Shown: positions 47,647-61,576, counted from the stretch's first letter. The stretch: 64,000 nucleotides of DNA from Pelomyxa schiedti (GCA_020536535.1 JAHLWZ010000792.1:138068-202067), one strand, 5' to 3'. Notes: a model not told the origin generated them from the sequence alone. Made by a program: numbers and translations.

Positions 47647-50600
47647 ATGATGAGCAGCAGTTCGGCGGACGAGATACGAGATCCGGTCGGCGACCACCTA
47701 GATCTCAATGCTTTAATTGTAGTGGAGCAGTCACAGCAAGAAGTAAAGGTCCACATCGTATGCGGTCTAATGCACCCAAGTCAACAGCAACAGCAGCACC
47801 AGCCACAACCACAAAGACTCGCGACCAGCGGCGTTGCCACGGAAACTACCTCTAATACTTCCCCGGCGTCGGCTGACGGCCTAGCCGTTGGCTCTTGTGC
47901 CACGGCGGAATCTGCTCCCAGTCTCGCAGCGAACGGCGCGGACGACGGCACCAAATCGACGTCGTCTGGCGCAGTCAAAACTAGTACCCCCACTGGCATG
48001 CCTTTTTCCAAGATGTTTTTGGTTGATTCATCGGCCAAGGCATTGGACCTAACCAAACTTGCTCACACGAAGTTCTCCCAAGTCTGTTCACTTTCACCAC
48101 TGTCTTTGTTTTCACTGTACAATTACTGCGAATATGGGTCTGGTATTTCTCCCAGACTTCATTCTGTTGCCTAAACCATGGCCATTAGATGTATACTTTC
48201 ACAAATTGGATGACAATTCCTTAGTGTTGGACGTTCTCAATGCTGGTAAAAGTCACTGGCGAACGTCACAGCATCGTTTAGTTCTACTTGAAGAAGGTTG
48301 CCTTCTGAGAGAGGTGAATTCTTACTTCATATTTCCAGTTCTCTCACAACATATAGGATCTAGGATTCATGCAACCAACCAAATTAACAATTCCACCTTT
48401 CCTACAAGAGCAATCTTCAATGAGCATGGAAACTAATCCCTCCAACATATCACATAGAACTCCATTTTATCGTAGCCGTACCATGTCCATGATACCCTCT
48501 TCTTCTTCTTCTTCTTCAATTCTGTCACGCCGCTCACCTTCCACTCTCTTCAACAGAAAGTCGCAGCTATCTCAGAAATCTCCCCCGTTACCAGAGGCAC
48601 AACAAACACCACCTACTACCACTGCTTCCTCTAAACCATCATCACACCAACCCCTAACACCATTGTCCGCTTCGGTACCAGTTTCCAGTGGATCAACTGG
48701 GTCAATCAAGTTGGGTCAGAGTGCAACTGGTGCCAACTTGGACAATGTACCGAACATTGGTACTGGTTATTACTTGATACAGACATTCGACAAGAGTTTC
48801 TTGTGCTGTGGAATGGCCTCTAATGGAAGTGTTACTCTTGCCACTTCTGTGGGGGCTGGAGAATTATGGTTTGTAAGTGTTAAAACTAAACAAGAGAGAA
48901 AGGATACCAAGACGTTTCTGGCCTTAAGAGGGTAAGGTGCCCATTTATTTCATTATTAAGAAGCCAACTATTTTTCCTCCTCAGGAGCAATAAGTTGTGG
49001 CTAAAGTTCACAAAAGGGTCTGCTTATCCAACATGTGTGAACGGATCACCCAAAGAGGCAGATCACCTTAGAGTTATAAATGCTGGAGCCTCAAGTAGAT
49101 TTTACTTATGGTGCATTTTCTGTTTCTTTTTTTTTTTGGACAATAAATATGTCATGGCAAGTGCAGTAACCATATGATAACAGTACACATAATAATCTGT
49201 TCCTTGGAATAAGAGAGTCTAAGCTTATCTGTGACTTGGAAACTACAACGTCCTCTGATGCCCTTACTTTTTCTCCTGTTGCTGCCCCACCAGCATTTGA
49301 TGCTACCACTCGTGGTTTCATCAGTGAAGTGCTAAACGAAGCTTCTCTTCTTGTGTCACAACACAGACTTGATGAGGCTTTGCGATGCTATGAGCTTTTG
49401 CTGGGCAAAGAAAAAATGGAAACCCAACAAATATTCGAAGTCAAATTGGCAAAAGCGGCCATATTGAGGATGCTCTCAAGATATGATGAAGCCCTGCTAT
49501 GTGCTGAATCACTTCCTGGTGGAGATGCACGCACTCAGGCTTCTCGTGGTTTGGCCTTCCGTGATCTAAGAAAACATGAGGCAGCTGCCTCAGCATTTGA
49601 GAGTGCAATTTCGCTTTATGGGCAAGACCAGGAGTTAATGATATGCAAGGCATCTGAATTGTGGTTGTGTGGAAGGTGCACTGAGGCAAATTCACTGTGG
49701 CAAACTATCACATTGGCACCTCCCACCACATCTCGATCATGTACTATGCTCGGACCTACTCACAACCACGAAACTGGGTGTTCACTCGCCTTAGCTGGAA
49801 AGCATAAAGAGGCACTCCAGTGGTTTGAGGCGGCACTCAGGACTAGCCATCATAATCCTTTCACTTTACGTAAAAAAGCACTGTCCTTACGCTTGCTCAA
49901 CCGACATGATGAAGCTCTTGTAAGTTTGGACTATGCCCTTGCCCTCAGGCAAAATGATCCAGATATATTGCATGAAAAAGGAGTGATACTTGTTTTTTTG
50001 AAAAAATATGATGAAGGTATCTTTTGCTTTGATTCCAGCCTCAAACTTCGCCCAAATCACAAAGAGACACTGGATGAGGTACCAGCCTTCTAATAACTTT
50101 TTTCCCCTAAAATTTGGCAATAGAAACGACTTGCAGAAGCAGCACAATTACAACACATGAATGCATCACCTCCTTTTTCTCCTACTCAGCGTTCAATGAG
50201 TCCGTCCTCCCCACAACCTCGTGGATCCTCACTCAGGACACATCACCCTTCGTGGGCTTTAAGTCTTGTATTGGAGCAAGAGGCCCATTTCCGAAAATCT
50301 GTTCACGAGTATGTAACCATTTAACTGGATATCCAAATTAACACTCCTTTAAGAGCACAATCATTTGCTGCAGTCATTGCAGTTGTTGGAAACACTGGTA
50401 CCGGCAAAAGCTCTCTTATAAATGCTGTTGCTCAACATGAAGTGACCTTGTATGGTAATTCTTTGCTGCTATTCCCAAACTTAATCGTCTACTCTACAGA
50501 GCAGGTGCAGGGAAGCCAATAACAAAAGAACCATCTAGGCATGTCGTTGATTCCAACCTGATTGTCTATGAGACACCTGGTACTGAAGGAAACCCTTCCA

Positions 50601-53600
50601 CTGAACTTCCAATCATATTGAAACAATTATTTGAGCTTGCAGCCCACCAAAATCCACCAGAGGAAATACACATGGCAAGCTCCTATATCCTCCTTCTCAA
50701 GTCATAAAAAAGTTAACTGAATCATAAGGTATGGTGGGTAATCTCTGCAGCAGATAACAGAATTGTCCCAAAGACCGTTCTGGATACATGTGAGCAACTT
50801 CTCATACGGCCCAATGGAACCAGAATTCCTGTTCTTTTGGTTGTAAATAAGTTTATACCCAATTCTGCTGGAATTATTTTGCAATCTGCAATAGAGAACG
50901 ATGAAACAAGAAAGTTTTTCCTCTCTGTGGTTTACACAAATGCTGTTCCTGACATAAATTTTGTTTCTTCTGTTTATCTGTGTCCAAAGTATTGATAAAC
51001 CCTTCATAAAACAAACGTAATGCATTCCAGCTGTAAGACCACCAGAATGTGTTGCCCTCCCAGCACACCTGGCGGACCATGGCAATTCCAATGCACCAAA
51101 TGCGGACCCACTACTGAAACTGTTCTTCCACATAACATTTCTGCACTCAAGGATGCAACAATACTCATCCTCCCAGATGTAGTAAAAAGTGGGCTGAAAC
51201 TCCAGAGACTTACTGATATTAGAAAGACATATACACAAGCAGTAGCTTCCATAATTAGCTGGATTCCATCAGTGTGTTACCTGCCACCTTGAAAAACTTT
51301 GTGGGAGTAACTTTTGTCGTTTAGATTGGAGTTATGAAATCTACACAAGCAGAGGAGCGAGTTTCACAATATATGTCCCAGATTGCAAAGCTTTTTGGTA
51401 TAAAAACTTCATCAAGGAAGAATGACCTCCTCTCTGCTGGAATGAATATTCCTGTACATATTCTCATTCACAAATCACTTGCAATTGACACCTTTTTCCT
51501 CTGCAGAGCCTGTTTTCTCAATACTTAGGTATTGCTGGCCCGGAGACTCCTGTTGTGCACATCGCATCTGTGTGCCTTCTCTGGGCCACTCTCATCAAGA
51601 GATGCCAAGAATTGCTTATAGGCTCCTCCTCAGCTGTGGGCTTTCGAATAGGTGATGTTGTGGAGAACCTGGCACTTGTAAATAACCTTCTGGATTGTGT
51701 GAAAATCAGTGTGGCAAATTTCCTCAAAGAAAACAGAGTACTACTGAATTCGACGGGGACTCCACCAAGCAATACCACAGCTGCAAGTAACAATCTTTCT
51801 GCATCTACTACAGCAATACCTTCTGGTGTCGCAAGTTCTGCTCAGTCAAATACAAGTGGCTTCCCTATTGACAAGCTAATTGCCGATGTTTCAGCCGTTG
51901 TCGAACAAGGACTGATTCCCGAAAGATTCCGTGATCACATGCTCGCCGGGGATCTTGGAAGTCGATCAGTTACACATTCTCCTGAAAATGATGAAACTGT
52001 ACTTCTAAATATGCTGGAAACATGTTCAAAGTTTGTTTCCCTCCCCCCACAAAGCCTAATCCTTCTCAGTGATCTCGAGAGCGTGGATTTAATGCCACAA
52101 CATCTTGTTGGTTTGGTTATGATGCAACCCGTTGAACAACCAGCTGCATCAGTTTCAACGTTTTTAAAATGGTGCCACTCCGTCACAAAAACAGGAGAGC
52201 TACACAAAGTTGAATGGATGCTATGCTTTCTAAATGAATGGATAAACCAAATTCCTGGTTAGTTTTCTGCCATATTTTATTTGTTCAACACCGTCATAGA
52301 TGACTTCAAAACTCCTGAGACACAGAACCAACTTAATGTCATACTGGACGAAGTAGTTTCTAGACGGTTTAATGTACAGACGATATACGATGCTTTATCA
52401 CAGAATAAAGATGCTAATGTTTCTGGGGAATCTGACATAGTGATCCAAACTCCTCAAGGCCTTAATAATGATGAAGTTAACCAAATAAAATGGGAACGGA
52501 TTCCCGAAATCCTAGCGAATTCACTCTATAATCTGGCCTCAAAGTGGGTTTATGTTGATTGGTTGCTCTACCGCAAAGTTGCCAACAACTTGCGCTCTCT
52601 CCTGGTGGTGTGCAACGGCCAGTCACCTTTGTCACAGAAAAAAGATCTTTATTGTTTTTATAGGAACACTCCACAGAAAGAGACTCATTTGAATCGAGAA
52701 TTGAGTCAGAGGAACTTTGGACAATCACACAAGTTCTGTCTGCAAGCAATCCCAAACAGCGAAGAGAAGCCATAGAGGTTTTTCCACGATTTTTTTTAAT
52801 GTGTTACCTTATATTGTCTTAGGCCTGTATCAACCTCGGCCTGACCCTTATCAAGTTAAATAACCACCAAGGCGCATGTGCTATAGCATCAGCTTTAAGA
52901 TCTCCAATTCTAGAGCCACTTGTTAATGCAAAAGCTTTTACTGAAAATGTCCACATTGAAGTGAGGTTCCTCTGGTTATCTGTAGTACTGAATTGTACAA
53001 CAGAATCTAAATAAACTCCTGGCCAACGTTACCTGGTGATGATAGCTTGTATCCAAATATTAATGAGCTTACAAATTGCTGCATACCCCCAATTGATAAA
53101 TATTACACTGCTTGCCTGGCCTACAAATCTTATTCACTGTCCAATCCAGACCGCTATTGCCTCATCTATAACTTGGCCATGGAACTTAAATAGTAGCACA
53201 CACTTTTCCTGAAAAGCTTAATTACTGCTATCAGCTTCCAAAGCGGCGTTATAACTATTGCCGAGTTTCCAGAAAGAAATCAGAAGTTCAGTGACTTGCT
53301 TCCGCTTCCTCATCTGTCTTTTTCGGAGCTTGAGCAAAAAGCACAGGATTGTTATGTTGAAGCAAGACTTTTATCTGGGTTTTGTGTTGTAAAAGTTTCT
53401 TTTATGTTTAACACCAACCAGGATTGCGTCTCACCATTTGTTTGGTACGAGACTATCGGTCTCAATACAAGACATATTTGGGTAGGTAGCTGATTTCTAA
53501 ACGTGAAATCTCAGGGCAGACACAGGAGCAAACCTGTGGAAACAATAGTTAGAGAATTTGCTGATTCTATTAAGTTATTGGTGGACATGAAAAACCTTAA

Positions 53601-54834
53601 AATAAAGCTTTCAACAATTACTGGTATTGTGGATATTCCCTCACCTAACGAGTATTTTGATTGACACACATGTCAGCAACAATTTATGATCTATGCATTC
53701 ATCAGCTTTCCGTTGGAGATGCAGTTTCCGAAGATATAATCCAGGAGATCGTGCGTGCTGAGATTTTAGTAAGATGTCATGCAGAAATCTTTTCCTGGTG
53801 TCAAGTACCCATATTGCACATTCATCTTTAAATCACATCTTTTAAGGGGCAAGTATTACCATTTACGCCGAATACAATTCGATGCAGTGAAGCGGATAAA
53901 TCTGCCGAGGCACAGTGGTCTCGGCACAGAGACAGCACTCCCTCTGATTTTGGTGTAGAATCAGAATTTTGGCTGGTATCAATTTTCAATGCCTACAAAA
54001 TTCTTACATTGGTGAAAAGGGACCAAAAACCGACGGGGGGATTACAACGACACTCAAACCGTTTCAGGCGGCCATTGATACATTTAAAGCAATTAAAACA
54101 AAAGCATGCCCAACTGAAAAAGCTGCATGTGTTACAAAGACTGCCCATGCCATGTTCAAATTTGTTACACAGCTGTGGGAAGGTGTTGAGGGACCAAAGA
54201 AGGATGCTGCTGTAATGAGCGGTGATGTCACAGTATCTGTATTTCAGTATGTAGTAGCACATGCCTGTGTTCCATTCCTGTTTACTGAGCTCCTGATTGC
54301 TTCCGAGTTTGTATTCCCTTCTCCTTCTAGAAGTCAAGAGATAGAACCTTACATTTCAATAGGCTGTCATCTGGCCCTGATGCAAGTGAGCACGAGTACT
54401 ACCTCATGTCAGCCGCCGTGGCAGCAGTGGCACTCTTTCTTCCAACCTCCTCCTCTTCATCATCATAAACAGAATTGCACTATTCGGGATCATTTGAGCT
54501 TCGTGTTGGAGCCCACAGTGAATTCCACCACTCAACACCGTTTGTGTAAAAAGAAGACTGAAAATGTGAGTGTTTTTTATTTCCTCCCATCATTTCTGGT
54601 TTATGAGCACAACCCCCGAATTCTAAAAATAGCTGTAGTTCTGGATCACTGCGAGACCGGGGTGGACAGTATTTTCCGGTTCTCACAAACACTGTTCCTC
54701 AGCCCGCAAACGTGCACACTAGGTCTGAACACGGTTTCCCCCAATTCACCACTGATTTTTTCTTCCCTATTGACTCCGAAAGTAGATTATGGTTGCTAAG
54801 GGCACATGGACAGAACAAAGTAGAAGACATCTGA
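47647..54834 (+). CDS. Giant multidomain protein: TPR, GTPase, RasGEF-like, VPS9
   Basis: The N-terminus is MMSSSSADEIRDPVGDHLDL, then Gln/Ser/Thr-rich. A beta-rich part follows (GTGYYLIQTFDKSFLCCGMA, about 48740-49100). TPR repeats occupy 49290-50080 (ASLLVSQHRLDEALRCYELL; ALQWFEAALRTSHHNPFTLR). A GTPase lies at 50360-50860: VVGNTGTGKSSLINAVAQHE (G1), YETPGTEGNP (G3) and VLLVVNK (G4). A hydrophobic helical region similar to the DUF697 type found beside such GTPases follows (TYTQAVASIISWIPS, YMSQIAKLFGIK). Next comes LWTITQVLSASNPKQRREAI with INLGLTLIKLNNHQGACAIA (52700-52890), resembling part of a CDC25/RasGEF domain. GDVTVSVFQYVVAHACVPFL and EYYLMSAAVAAVALF (54220-54440) match VPS9, the Rab5-type exchange domain. 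The end is LWLLRAHGQNKVEDI. A stop-like TAG at about 53190 falls exactly on a splice donor and is removed. VPS9 is better supported than RasGEF. Confidence 0.72.
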
Positions 54835-54906
54835 ACTGAACCACCCTTCTTTCATTATTTCGTGGGTTGCATTACCATTTTTATTGTTTGGTTTGGAGAG
54901 TTGGAG

Positions 54907-57900
54907 TTACAAGTCACGGCGAGAAACGAGGCAAGAATGGTGGTGGGATTTTACCACAACAGGCGTTTCGGAGTCTGTGAGTTGATATTTAGAATGAAAC
55001 AGAACAAGGGGAAACATACCCAGAGCGAATCCATGCAGTTCCAAGTCGTCCATAAGGTTATCAATGAGCTTCTGGGTTACACTCGGCATCACGTACACGT
55101 GGTTGAAGTTGCGGTTGTATTTCTGGTCACCCTCAGTCTCCTCCAGAGTCTCCCCACTAAGGCTGTACTTGAAGATAGTATCCTTGTGCGGTGCTCGGAA
55201 GCAAACAGCAAGTGCATTGGGATGGTGGATGATCCACAGGTCTCCCGGTTGTTCTGGGAGAGGAGGGTTGAGGGAGCGATTCTTTTGTTTTGGGTGTTAG
55301 CTTATTTAGTACTGATGGTTTTGGACCAACCCTCAGTTCTAATGCTTGAAGTCTCCTCGTAAAGTAATCAGCAAGATCCACACACGCTACTGCACGATCC
55401 GCAAGTTCTTCATGGGATGTAGAAGCAAGAGAATTCCAAACAAGCAAGGGGGTGAGCGCCGTTCTGGAGCCAGCGAATGTTGTATCTGGTGAACCGATAT
55501 ACTGGGGATCACCTGTGTTTGTTAGGAAGGGCAAAGGAAATTCGGAAGAAATACTTGGTGGGGTGATTTGGTATTTCGTCTGCAAGTTAAAGGTGTGTGA
55601 GATAAATTACACTGGGTGATGAGAAAGTTGTACCCTAGTCATAAAAAGACCGCCGGGTACGGCACAGCCAAGGAATTTGTGGGACGAGTTGGAAATGGAA
55701 TGGACCATCGGGAGAGTGAAGTCAAACTGCGGAAGTTTTCTTCCCCTCTACGGTGAAGGTAAGCCTTCAATCTTTTCGAAAAGATTTGTGCTTACCTGGC
55801 GGAGGAAAGGTACATAAGACCCTCCCAGGGCAGCATCAATATGGATCCAATAGCCATCCCTTATCTCTGGACGGGTTGTTTCCCTCTTTACACCCCTTGG
55901 CCACATCTCTCGAGTTTCCATTCCGGTTTCAACGAGGATTTTTTTAATTTCGGGTACTGGAAGGAGTTAGGGGAAAAGACAAAGTCGCAAGACGGTATAC
56001 ATATTTCTTCCACTGGGTCATATCCCGACTTGAAAGTAGTCCCAATGTTGAGGATTATGAGGGGAGGATATTTCTTCTCGCAGAAGAACCTCACCAACTT
56101 GAATAAGAGGTCAGTTTGAATTGTACCCGGTCCTCTGCTCCCACCTGTCTTGAATTAAAATGAAAGGGATGAAAAAAAAATAGAAACCTGCAGCAGGAAT
56201 GGTATCATTGTTAGGCCAGTTTCCATCAGCCGTTATTGGGCACCTCCAGGCATCACGGAATTTCTTCTTTGAGTGCATTAGCTTCCCCAGTTCCATGCAG
56301 GAGAAAATGCTCATCGTACGCAAACATTTCACAATTGAGTAATGAGTATCTTCACTGGAAAAAGGAGGTAAGGAACGGTAACAATGGCAGAAAATAAACC
56401 TGAAAAAAGCCACTGGGGTGAAAAACGGATCATGTGGTGCTCGAGGCTTTTTTGGTTTATGCGGCGTATCTGGTGGAGCAGCAGTTATCGCGAAAGGTAG
56501 ACTTGGTCGGGGAGCGTGTTTAGGAACACTCTTCTTGGGAAGGACTCGTTGAGCATTTATCAACGACACTCCAGAAAGGTAGTCACGGGCGTTGTATAGG
56601 CCATACATATTAGCCTCTGTTTCGTACGTCCATCAGAATCAATGTTAAACTGGGAAAAAGATTGAACCTGTTGAGCCCATTGTCAACATGTATCCCCAAT
56701 AGGATTCAGGATTGGGTATAGTGTCCTCTGGGTTCCTTAGTTGGATCCCCCAAAGCCTGGCAAAATAGTTTAAGACATTTATCTCCAAGTGCTTTGTGTT
56801 CAACTTTTGGTAGTCCAAAAATTAGTACTTGAAAATTTGAAAATTAAGTCTACCGTGAGGTAGCCATTCTTGAAAGGGTCTCCAACGTTATTTGCTGGTA
56901 TGCTAAAGCAGTCAATCATTTCGTCAGTTAGAGGCGCAATTGCTCTATTGATTTGATAGCCAACGAAGTTGCCAAATTGTTGGCGAAGAAACATATCATT
57001 CAACTTGGTTTTTGTTAGTAAGGGAGAGTTATTTGCCACTCACCTTGAGCTTATGCATTCTATCAATCTGACTAAGGCCGGTATCAGGGATAACAAAATT
57101 TTTCCAAGATGGTTGGTCCATAAGGGTTGGGTATGTTGTGTTCTTTCCCTGTTGCACTTGTGGCTCTGAAGGTGGGGGTACAGGTGGACTAGGCCCCTTC
57201 CTAGATTCCAATTGCACAAGACTCCCTAGCATTACAAAGAACTTGTCCATGGAGGAAAACAGACAAAATTCATTTGCAGTGTGATAGACACTCTGGTCTG
57301 CAAATCCAACCATCTGTAACTTCACAGCGAGCTTATCCACCATGTCAGTGACAATTGGCACAGTCCCGAGCAGGGCAATCGAAGGTGCCGTACAACCTGC
57401 ATCCCGGAGGGCATCCCGCACTACACGGTAGAAATCATCTTCTGGGCAGATGATTCCTTTGGCCATCGACTCACCGCATACGAAGTCAATAACAGGGAAC
57501 TGCAAAGTGGTTTAATGACTCTCATTAGAGGAACCAGACTTACTTCGTCAATTTTTACTGGCGAAACATCCGTTGATGCACCTCGAAGCTTGTGAATGCT
57601 CTGCCATATCTCGGGATTTGCCTTGAGTACCTTGAAGTAGTCTTCGAGCTGTGTTTTCACTTTCGTCACCTGGGTTCTTATTACTTGTGTAGAAGAGAAG
57701 TATATTTAAGTAGATCAACAAACATCATATTTAGGAAGGACACGAATATCTCCTTGTAGAGTGAAAGTTGACGGAATCTGATTGCGAGCCAAATCTTTCT
57801 CTGTAGGGTCTCGCGGGGAAGTAGCTTTAAACGAACTCTCACAAGGATACTTGTGGTTTGTTTCCCAGTCGTGGTCACGTGGGCAAATATCTATGTTTAG

Positions 57901-59001
57901 TTAGAGCGAAAAACCACATGGTTCGAGTAGTACTAGTGTAAAAATGCGCCTGAAGTGCTATCAAAATATCATTTGCAACTTCAGTTGGATTCACTATCTC
58001 CATTGGGAATCCACTGTGCTTAGTAACCTTCGCCCCCTTTACAGTAATCTCCCAGCTTAAAACACCAGCATCCCCTTCAAAAATGTTAGTTATGGAACCA
58101 GCAACGAGGGTGTAAGTCATAGTACCACATGTTACAGTGTTCCCACAGGTGTCCACCCATAGAACATCAGCCCCACGTAGAAATTCCAGTTTGCCATTAT
58201 CCATCAACCAATCCGCACCTATTGGAGAAAGAAACACATATACATATTAAAACTAAATAAAAAATTAAACTTATTTAAAAAACGTAAGCATACCACAATG
58301 AGCCTCCTCCTGTTCCTCGTCGCTAATAAATATAACAACTAGCTTGCACTTCAGCTCAACGCGATGCAATGCCAGGTACTTCAGGAAGTAAGCCTGAACG
58401 GCGAGGTGGCCGAGGCAGTCAGTCGTACCCCTTCCGTACAAATAGTCCTGATCAGGAGGTGCAGCCTCTGACAACTTAAATGGGTTGTGTTCACAAACGG
58501 GATTGTCCCATTGGGCTGGATCAGCTGGCACCTGTTACCACGAAATCAATGAAACAATCACAATCACAACAGAATAACAAAACGAAACGCGAAGTTAACT
58601 TACAACGTCCATGTGAGAGCCCATGATGCACAATACTGGAGCTGGGGGAGTGCATCCAGGATGAGAGTCGTATGTAAGAACTACGTTTGGTCTGTCCTTC
58701 AACTTAGGATTATCACTGCAGAGCTGCGAAAAGGAAAAAGTTATTCACGGTGTTGGTGGTGATAACTCACTCGCTCGATTGTCAAGAAGGACCCTGGTTT
58801 CAGAACCGGAGCCAAATACTTGAGTAGCACCTGGTAGATGAGCTCCTCCTTGGGTGGCTCTTGGCCCGGCTTCAGGACTGAGGGGAGAATTGGAATGAAG
58901 TTTCAAAGAGAGAAACAAGATGCCTGACCCGTGTAGTTCTGAAGCCATAAGGTCTGGGCAATCAACTCTCGCAGAAGGCCGACGTATTCTAGTCGCTCCA
59001 T
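54907..59001 (-). CDS. Acetylornithine deacetylase-like M20 hydrolase fused to PLP-dependent amino acid decarboxylase
   Basis: Read right to left from MERLEYVGLLRELIAQTLWL. The M20 half (about 59001-57200) has VLCIMGSHMDVV, YLYGRGTTDCLGHLA, VIFISDEEQEEAHCG, ITVKGAKVTKHSGFPMEIVN and NEFCLFSSMDKFFVMLGSLV. It follows plant-type acetylornithine deacetylase order, with metal ligands His, Asp and Glu visible. A Pro-rich linker (GPSPPVPPPSEPQVQQG) continues in the same open exon into NFVIPDTGLSQIDRMHKLK, then by an intron into LNDMFLRQQFGNFVGYQINR. This begins a histidine/serine-decarboxylase-type domain: ANNVGDPFKNGY, EDTHYSIVKCLRTM, ILNIGTTFKSGYDP, IHIDAALGGSYVPF and SNSSHKFLGCAVPGG (PLP lysine, near 55676). 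YIGSPDTTFAGSRTAL and VYVMPSVTQKLIDNLM complete it. An internal Met (about 57121) could start a separate decarboxylase. The coupled substrate is unknown. Confidence 0.85.
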
Positions 59002-59178
59002 GAACCGTCAGAAAACCGACTTTTTGTTGTTTCGTCTGTTTGTGCCCTTTAAAAGAGTGTGGTCGGTTGGGAAAATTATTTTATAAAAAAATTACACTAA
59101 ACGGTAAGAAGAGGGAATCCAGGCATTTGCGTTTTCGTAACGCACATCACAAATTGAAGGTGAAGAACGTGCATAGAA

Positions 59179-61576
59179 TCAAGAAAACAGAAGCCTAGCA
59201 GCGAAGAATCCCACTGTACACACAAGCACTGTGGACGTCAGCGTTGCCAATGCGCCTAGTATAGCATAGTGCATGGAGCTCAGGTATGGTTTCCCCCAGT
59301 CATCCTCGCATGTGGAACACACCGCATTTGGTATGGAAGATACTGCTAGTACCATTGAAGAAGAGCACGCCAATGCACAAACAAATGCGGCCAGCTCTGC
59401 TCCGGCGCCGGTGGGTCCACTAGTGTTTGAAACATCAAGTGGAACACAGCCGAGTGCTTCATCCCCTATTTGCACTGCAAGTGGCACCATGATCAAAGCA
59501 GCAACGGTGTGGGAAACGAATGTTGTGGCTGCTACAGTGGCTATAACGAGCTGTGCTTGTGCACACCAAGCGGTAAACGGTGAGGCACATATAAACTCGG
59601 TACTATTAGTTAGCAGTTGAGGTGTTGATGTTGACGTTCTGGATCCAACACGCAGTAAATGCGCTAATACCTCTGATGCGACGGCAAGTGCTCCCGATGA
59701 TCGTAAGGCAAGGGACAGCACTTTTCCACCTCCAACTAATACAAGTAAGTGCCATTGAAAAGCGGGGGTGATTCTTGGTGCTTCCAGCCACCGTGCTCCA
59801 AATACGATAACACAAAAGGCAAGTGATATAAGTCCCAAGTCGCCAATAACCGGTTTCGTAATACCTATTGTTGCCCAGGCACCAACTGCCGCAGCACAAG
59901 TGCAAGCAGCCAGTATTCTTGTAGATAGCTTGGCGGTAGAATGTTTTTCTAGGTGCATTGCAAGAGGTAGTGATTTTATGATCAGGCGGCTGTGGTGATC
60001 AAACTTAGATTCCATAAATACTACATAAAGAGCCAAGGCACCCCAGGTTGCTAGGCATGCTGCAATCCCGAAAAGTAAAGCAGCGCAACACCACTTGCCA
60101 AATGATATGTCTCGATCTATGGCGTGAAGTGCTGATAGCGCTACCACGTTCTGGGGTGATGAAACTGGAGATAGTGTTCCTCCTATATTGCATCCAAATG
60201 CGACACCAAGCACAAGGGCCCTAGAGTAAGGAGCTGTTGTAGGAAGATCCCGAAGAAGGGGCGTGATAACTGGAAGAATCAAAACAGGAGCAGTAGCCTA
60301 CAATTGGTTGGCAATCTTTTATAGTCCTCTGCTTACATTACTGAGCCACATAGATAGAACCATTCCGAAAATCATTACACTCAAAATATACACTCTAGGA
60401 TGCTTGCTCAGACGGTTTTGCAGGACGCCAGCTAGAAAACGTTCTAGTCCGGTGATACTGCCAAAGCAAAGGTTTAGTTATAAGACAGTGAACTGCAACA
60501 TACCCGAAGCACTCAGCCAGAGTAAAGCCGCCTAGCATCAGTATGGTTATGTGGTCGAACATACTACTCATAACCAAAAGTGCGGACTCTTCAGTTGACT
60601 TGGTGTCTGGTGGTGTTAATTCGTGGGCATGAACGAAAAAAATTGTCCTCACCAAGAACTCCAAGCCATACAACCATAACAGGAACCATCAATGCTGTCG
60701 CAAAATATGGCAAAGCCTTGGAAACCTTGGCACTGTCAACTCAAGTTACAATTCACACTGTTTACCCAAAGGGATACAATGAATCCTAGAAGTGCAAAAC
60801 AAGAGTGCTCACGTGATTTATCTGGGGGCAAAAATGGAATAAAGAATATTGATACCCCACATATCACAGACAATATTAGTCTCACAATTTTGAAGGTCCT
60901 CTCAGGCTGGAACAAAGATCATCACATAAGAAATAAGATCTGTTATACCGGAATAATTTGAACACTGAACTCTTCCCATTCTTCTGTGGAATATGGTAAT
61001 AGAGATCTGAGACTTTCAACCAATGTAGAAATCTTGGCAGGGGAAGAAAAATTTTCCTTTTGTATCCTCTCCATAAATCTGGGAAGTTCTTGGCACCCAG
61101 AAATTTTATCAAACTGGGGAGAGGTGTTACAAAGAATTTCTAGTATATCTCTCACCTTCTTGACAATTTTTCGGAATCCAGTGAAATTTATGCTTCTATA
61201 GCTCTGGAGATTCCTAGCGTATTTGTAGCACTGTTCAACATTTCGTTTATCTTCCTTGTTAACTGTTCTAACCTAACGCGCGTTACTAACAGCAATATTA
61301 ATTTTTCCCAACCTTTTCCGTCAGTTTGTCAATTTCCGTCGCAAAAAACTGGCTCACGGTAGCAATATCCTCCTCTAGCAAAACAAAAAACTCTCTTTCC
61401 AGTGCACTCCTTTCCCCACATTCCCCATACTTTGGCATCAACGCGTCATTTTCACTGGGGCGCGAAACGGAGATCTCTTTGAGTCTTTGCAACTGCCTCT
61501 TTAGCCTGGCATATCTCAGGTAGTGCTCTCTCCATTCAACCACCGACGACACAGCCAACAACTTGCCGAACTTCAT
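59179..61576 (-). CDS. SPX domain plus SLC13-type transporter (Pho87/Pho90-like)
   Basis: The start MKFGKLLAVSSVVEWREHYL is the conserved beginning of SPX domains, which bind inositol pyrophosphates. A second SPX exon gives SYRSINFTGFRKIVKK, with the Lys-rich helix of the binding site. The rest is a multi-span transporter of the divalent-anion:Na+ symporter (SLC13/ArsB) group. It includes ALVLGVAFGCNIGGTLSPVS followed by PQNVVALSA, and later QLVIATVAATTFVSHTVAAL with ALIMVPLAV, the two repeated loops that hold the substrate. The C-terminal half lies in one long exon from 60282 to the stop at 59179. This architecture matches fungal low-affinity phosphate transporters regulated by SPX. Introns interrupt the SPX part and the first membrane spans. 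A run of T just downstream of the start (61600-61612) lies in the upstream region. Confidence 0.85.

Noticed and set aside
53186-53195. Stop codon ending the large plus-strand gene before the VPS9 region
   Set aside because: The TAG overlaps a GT donor; splicing to the AG near 53235 restores an open frame (ELK then YFQSGVITIAEF).
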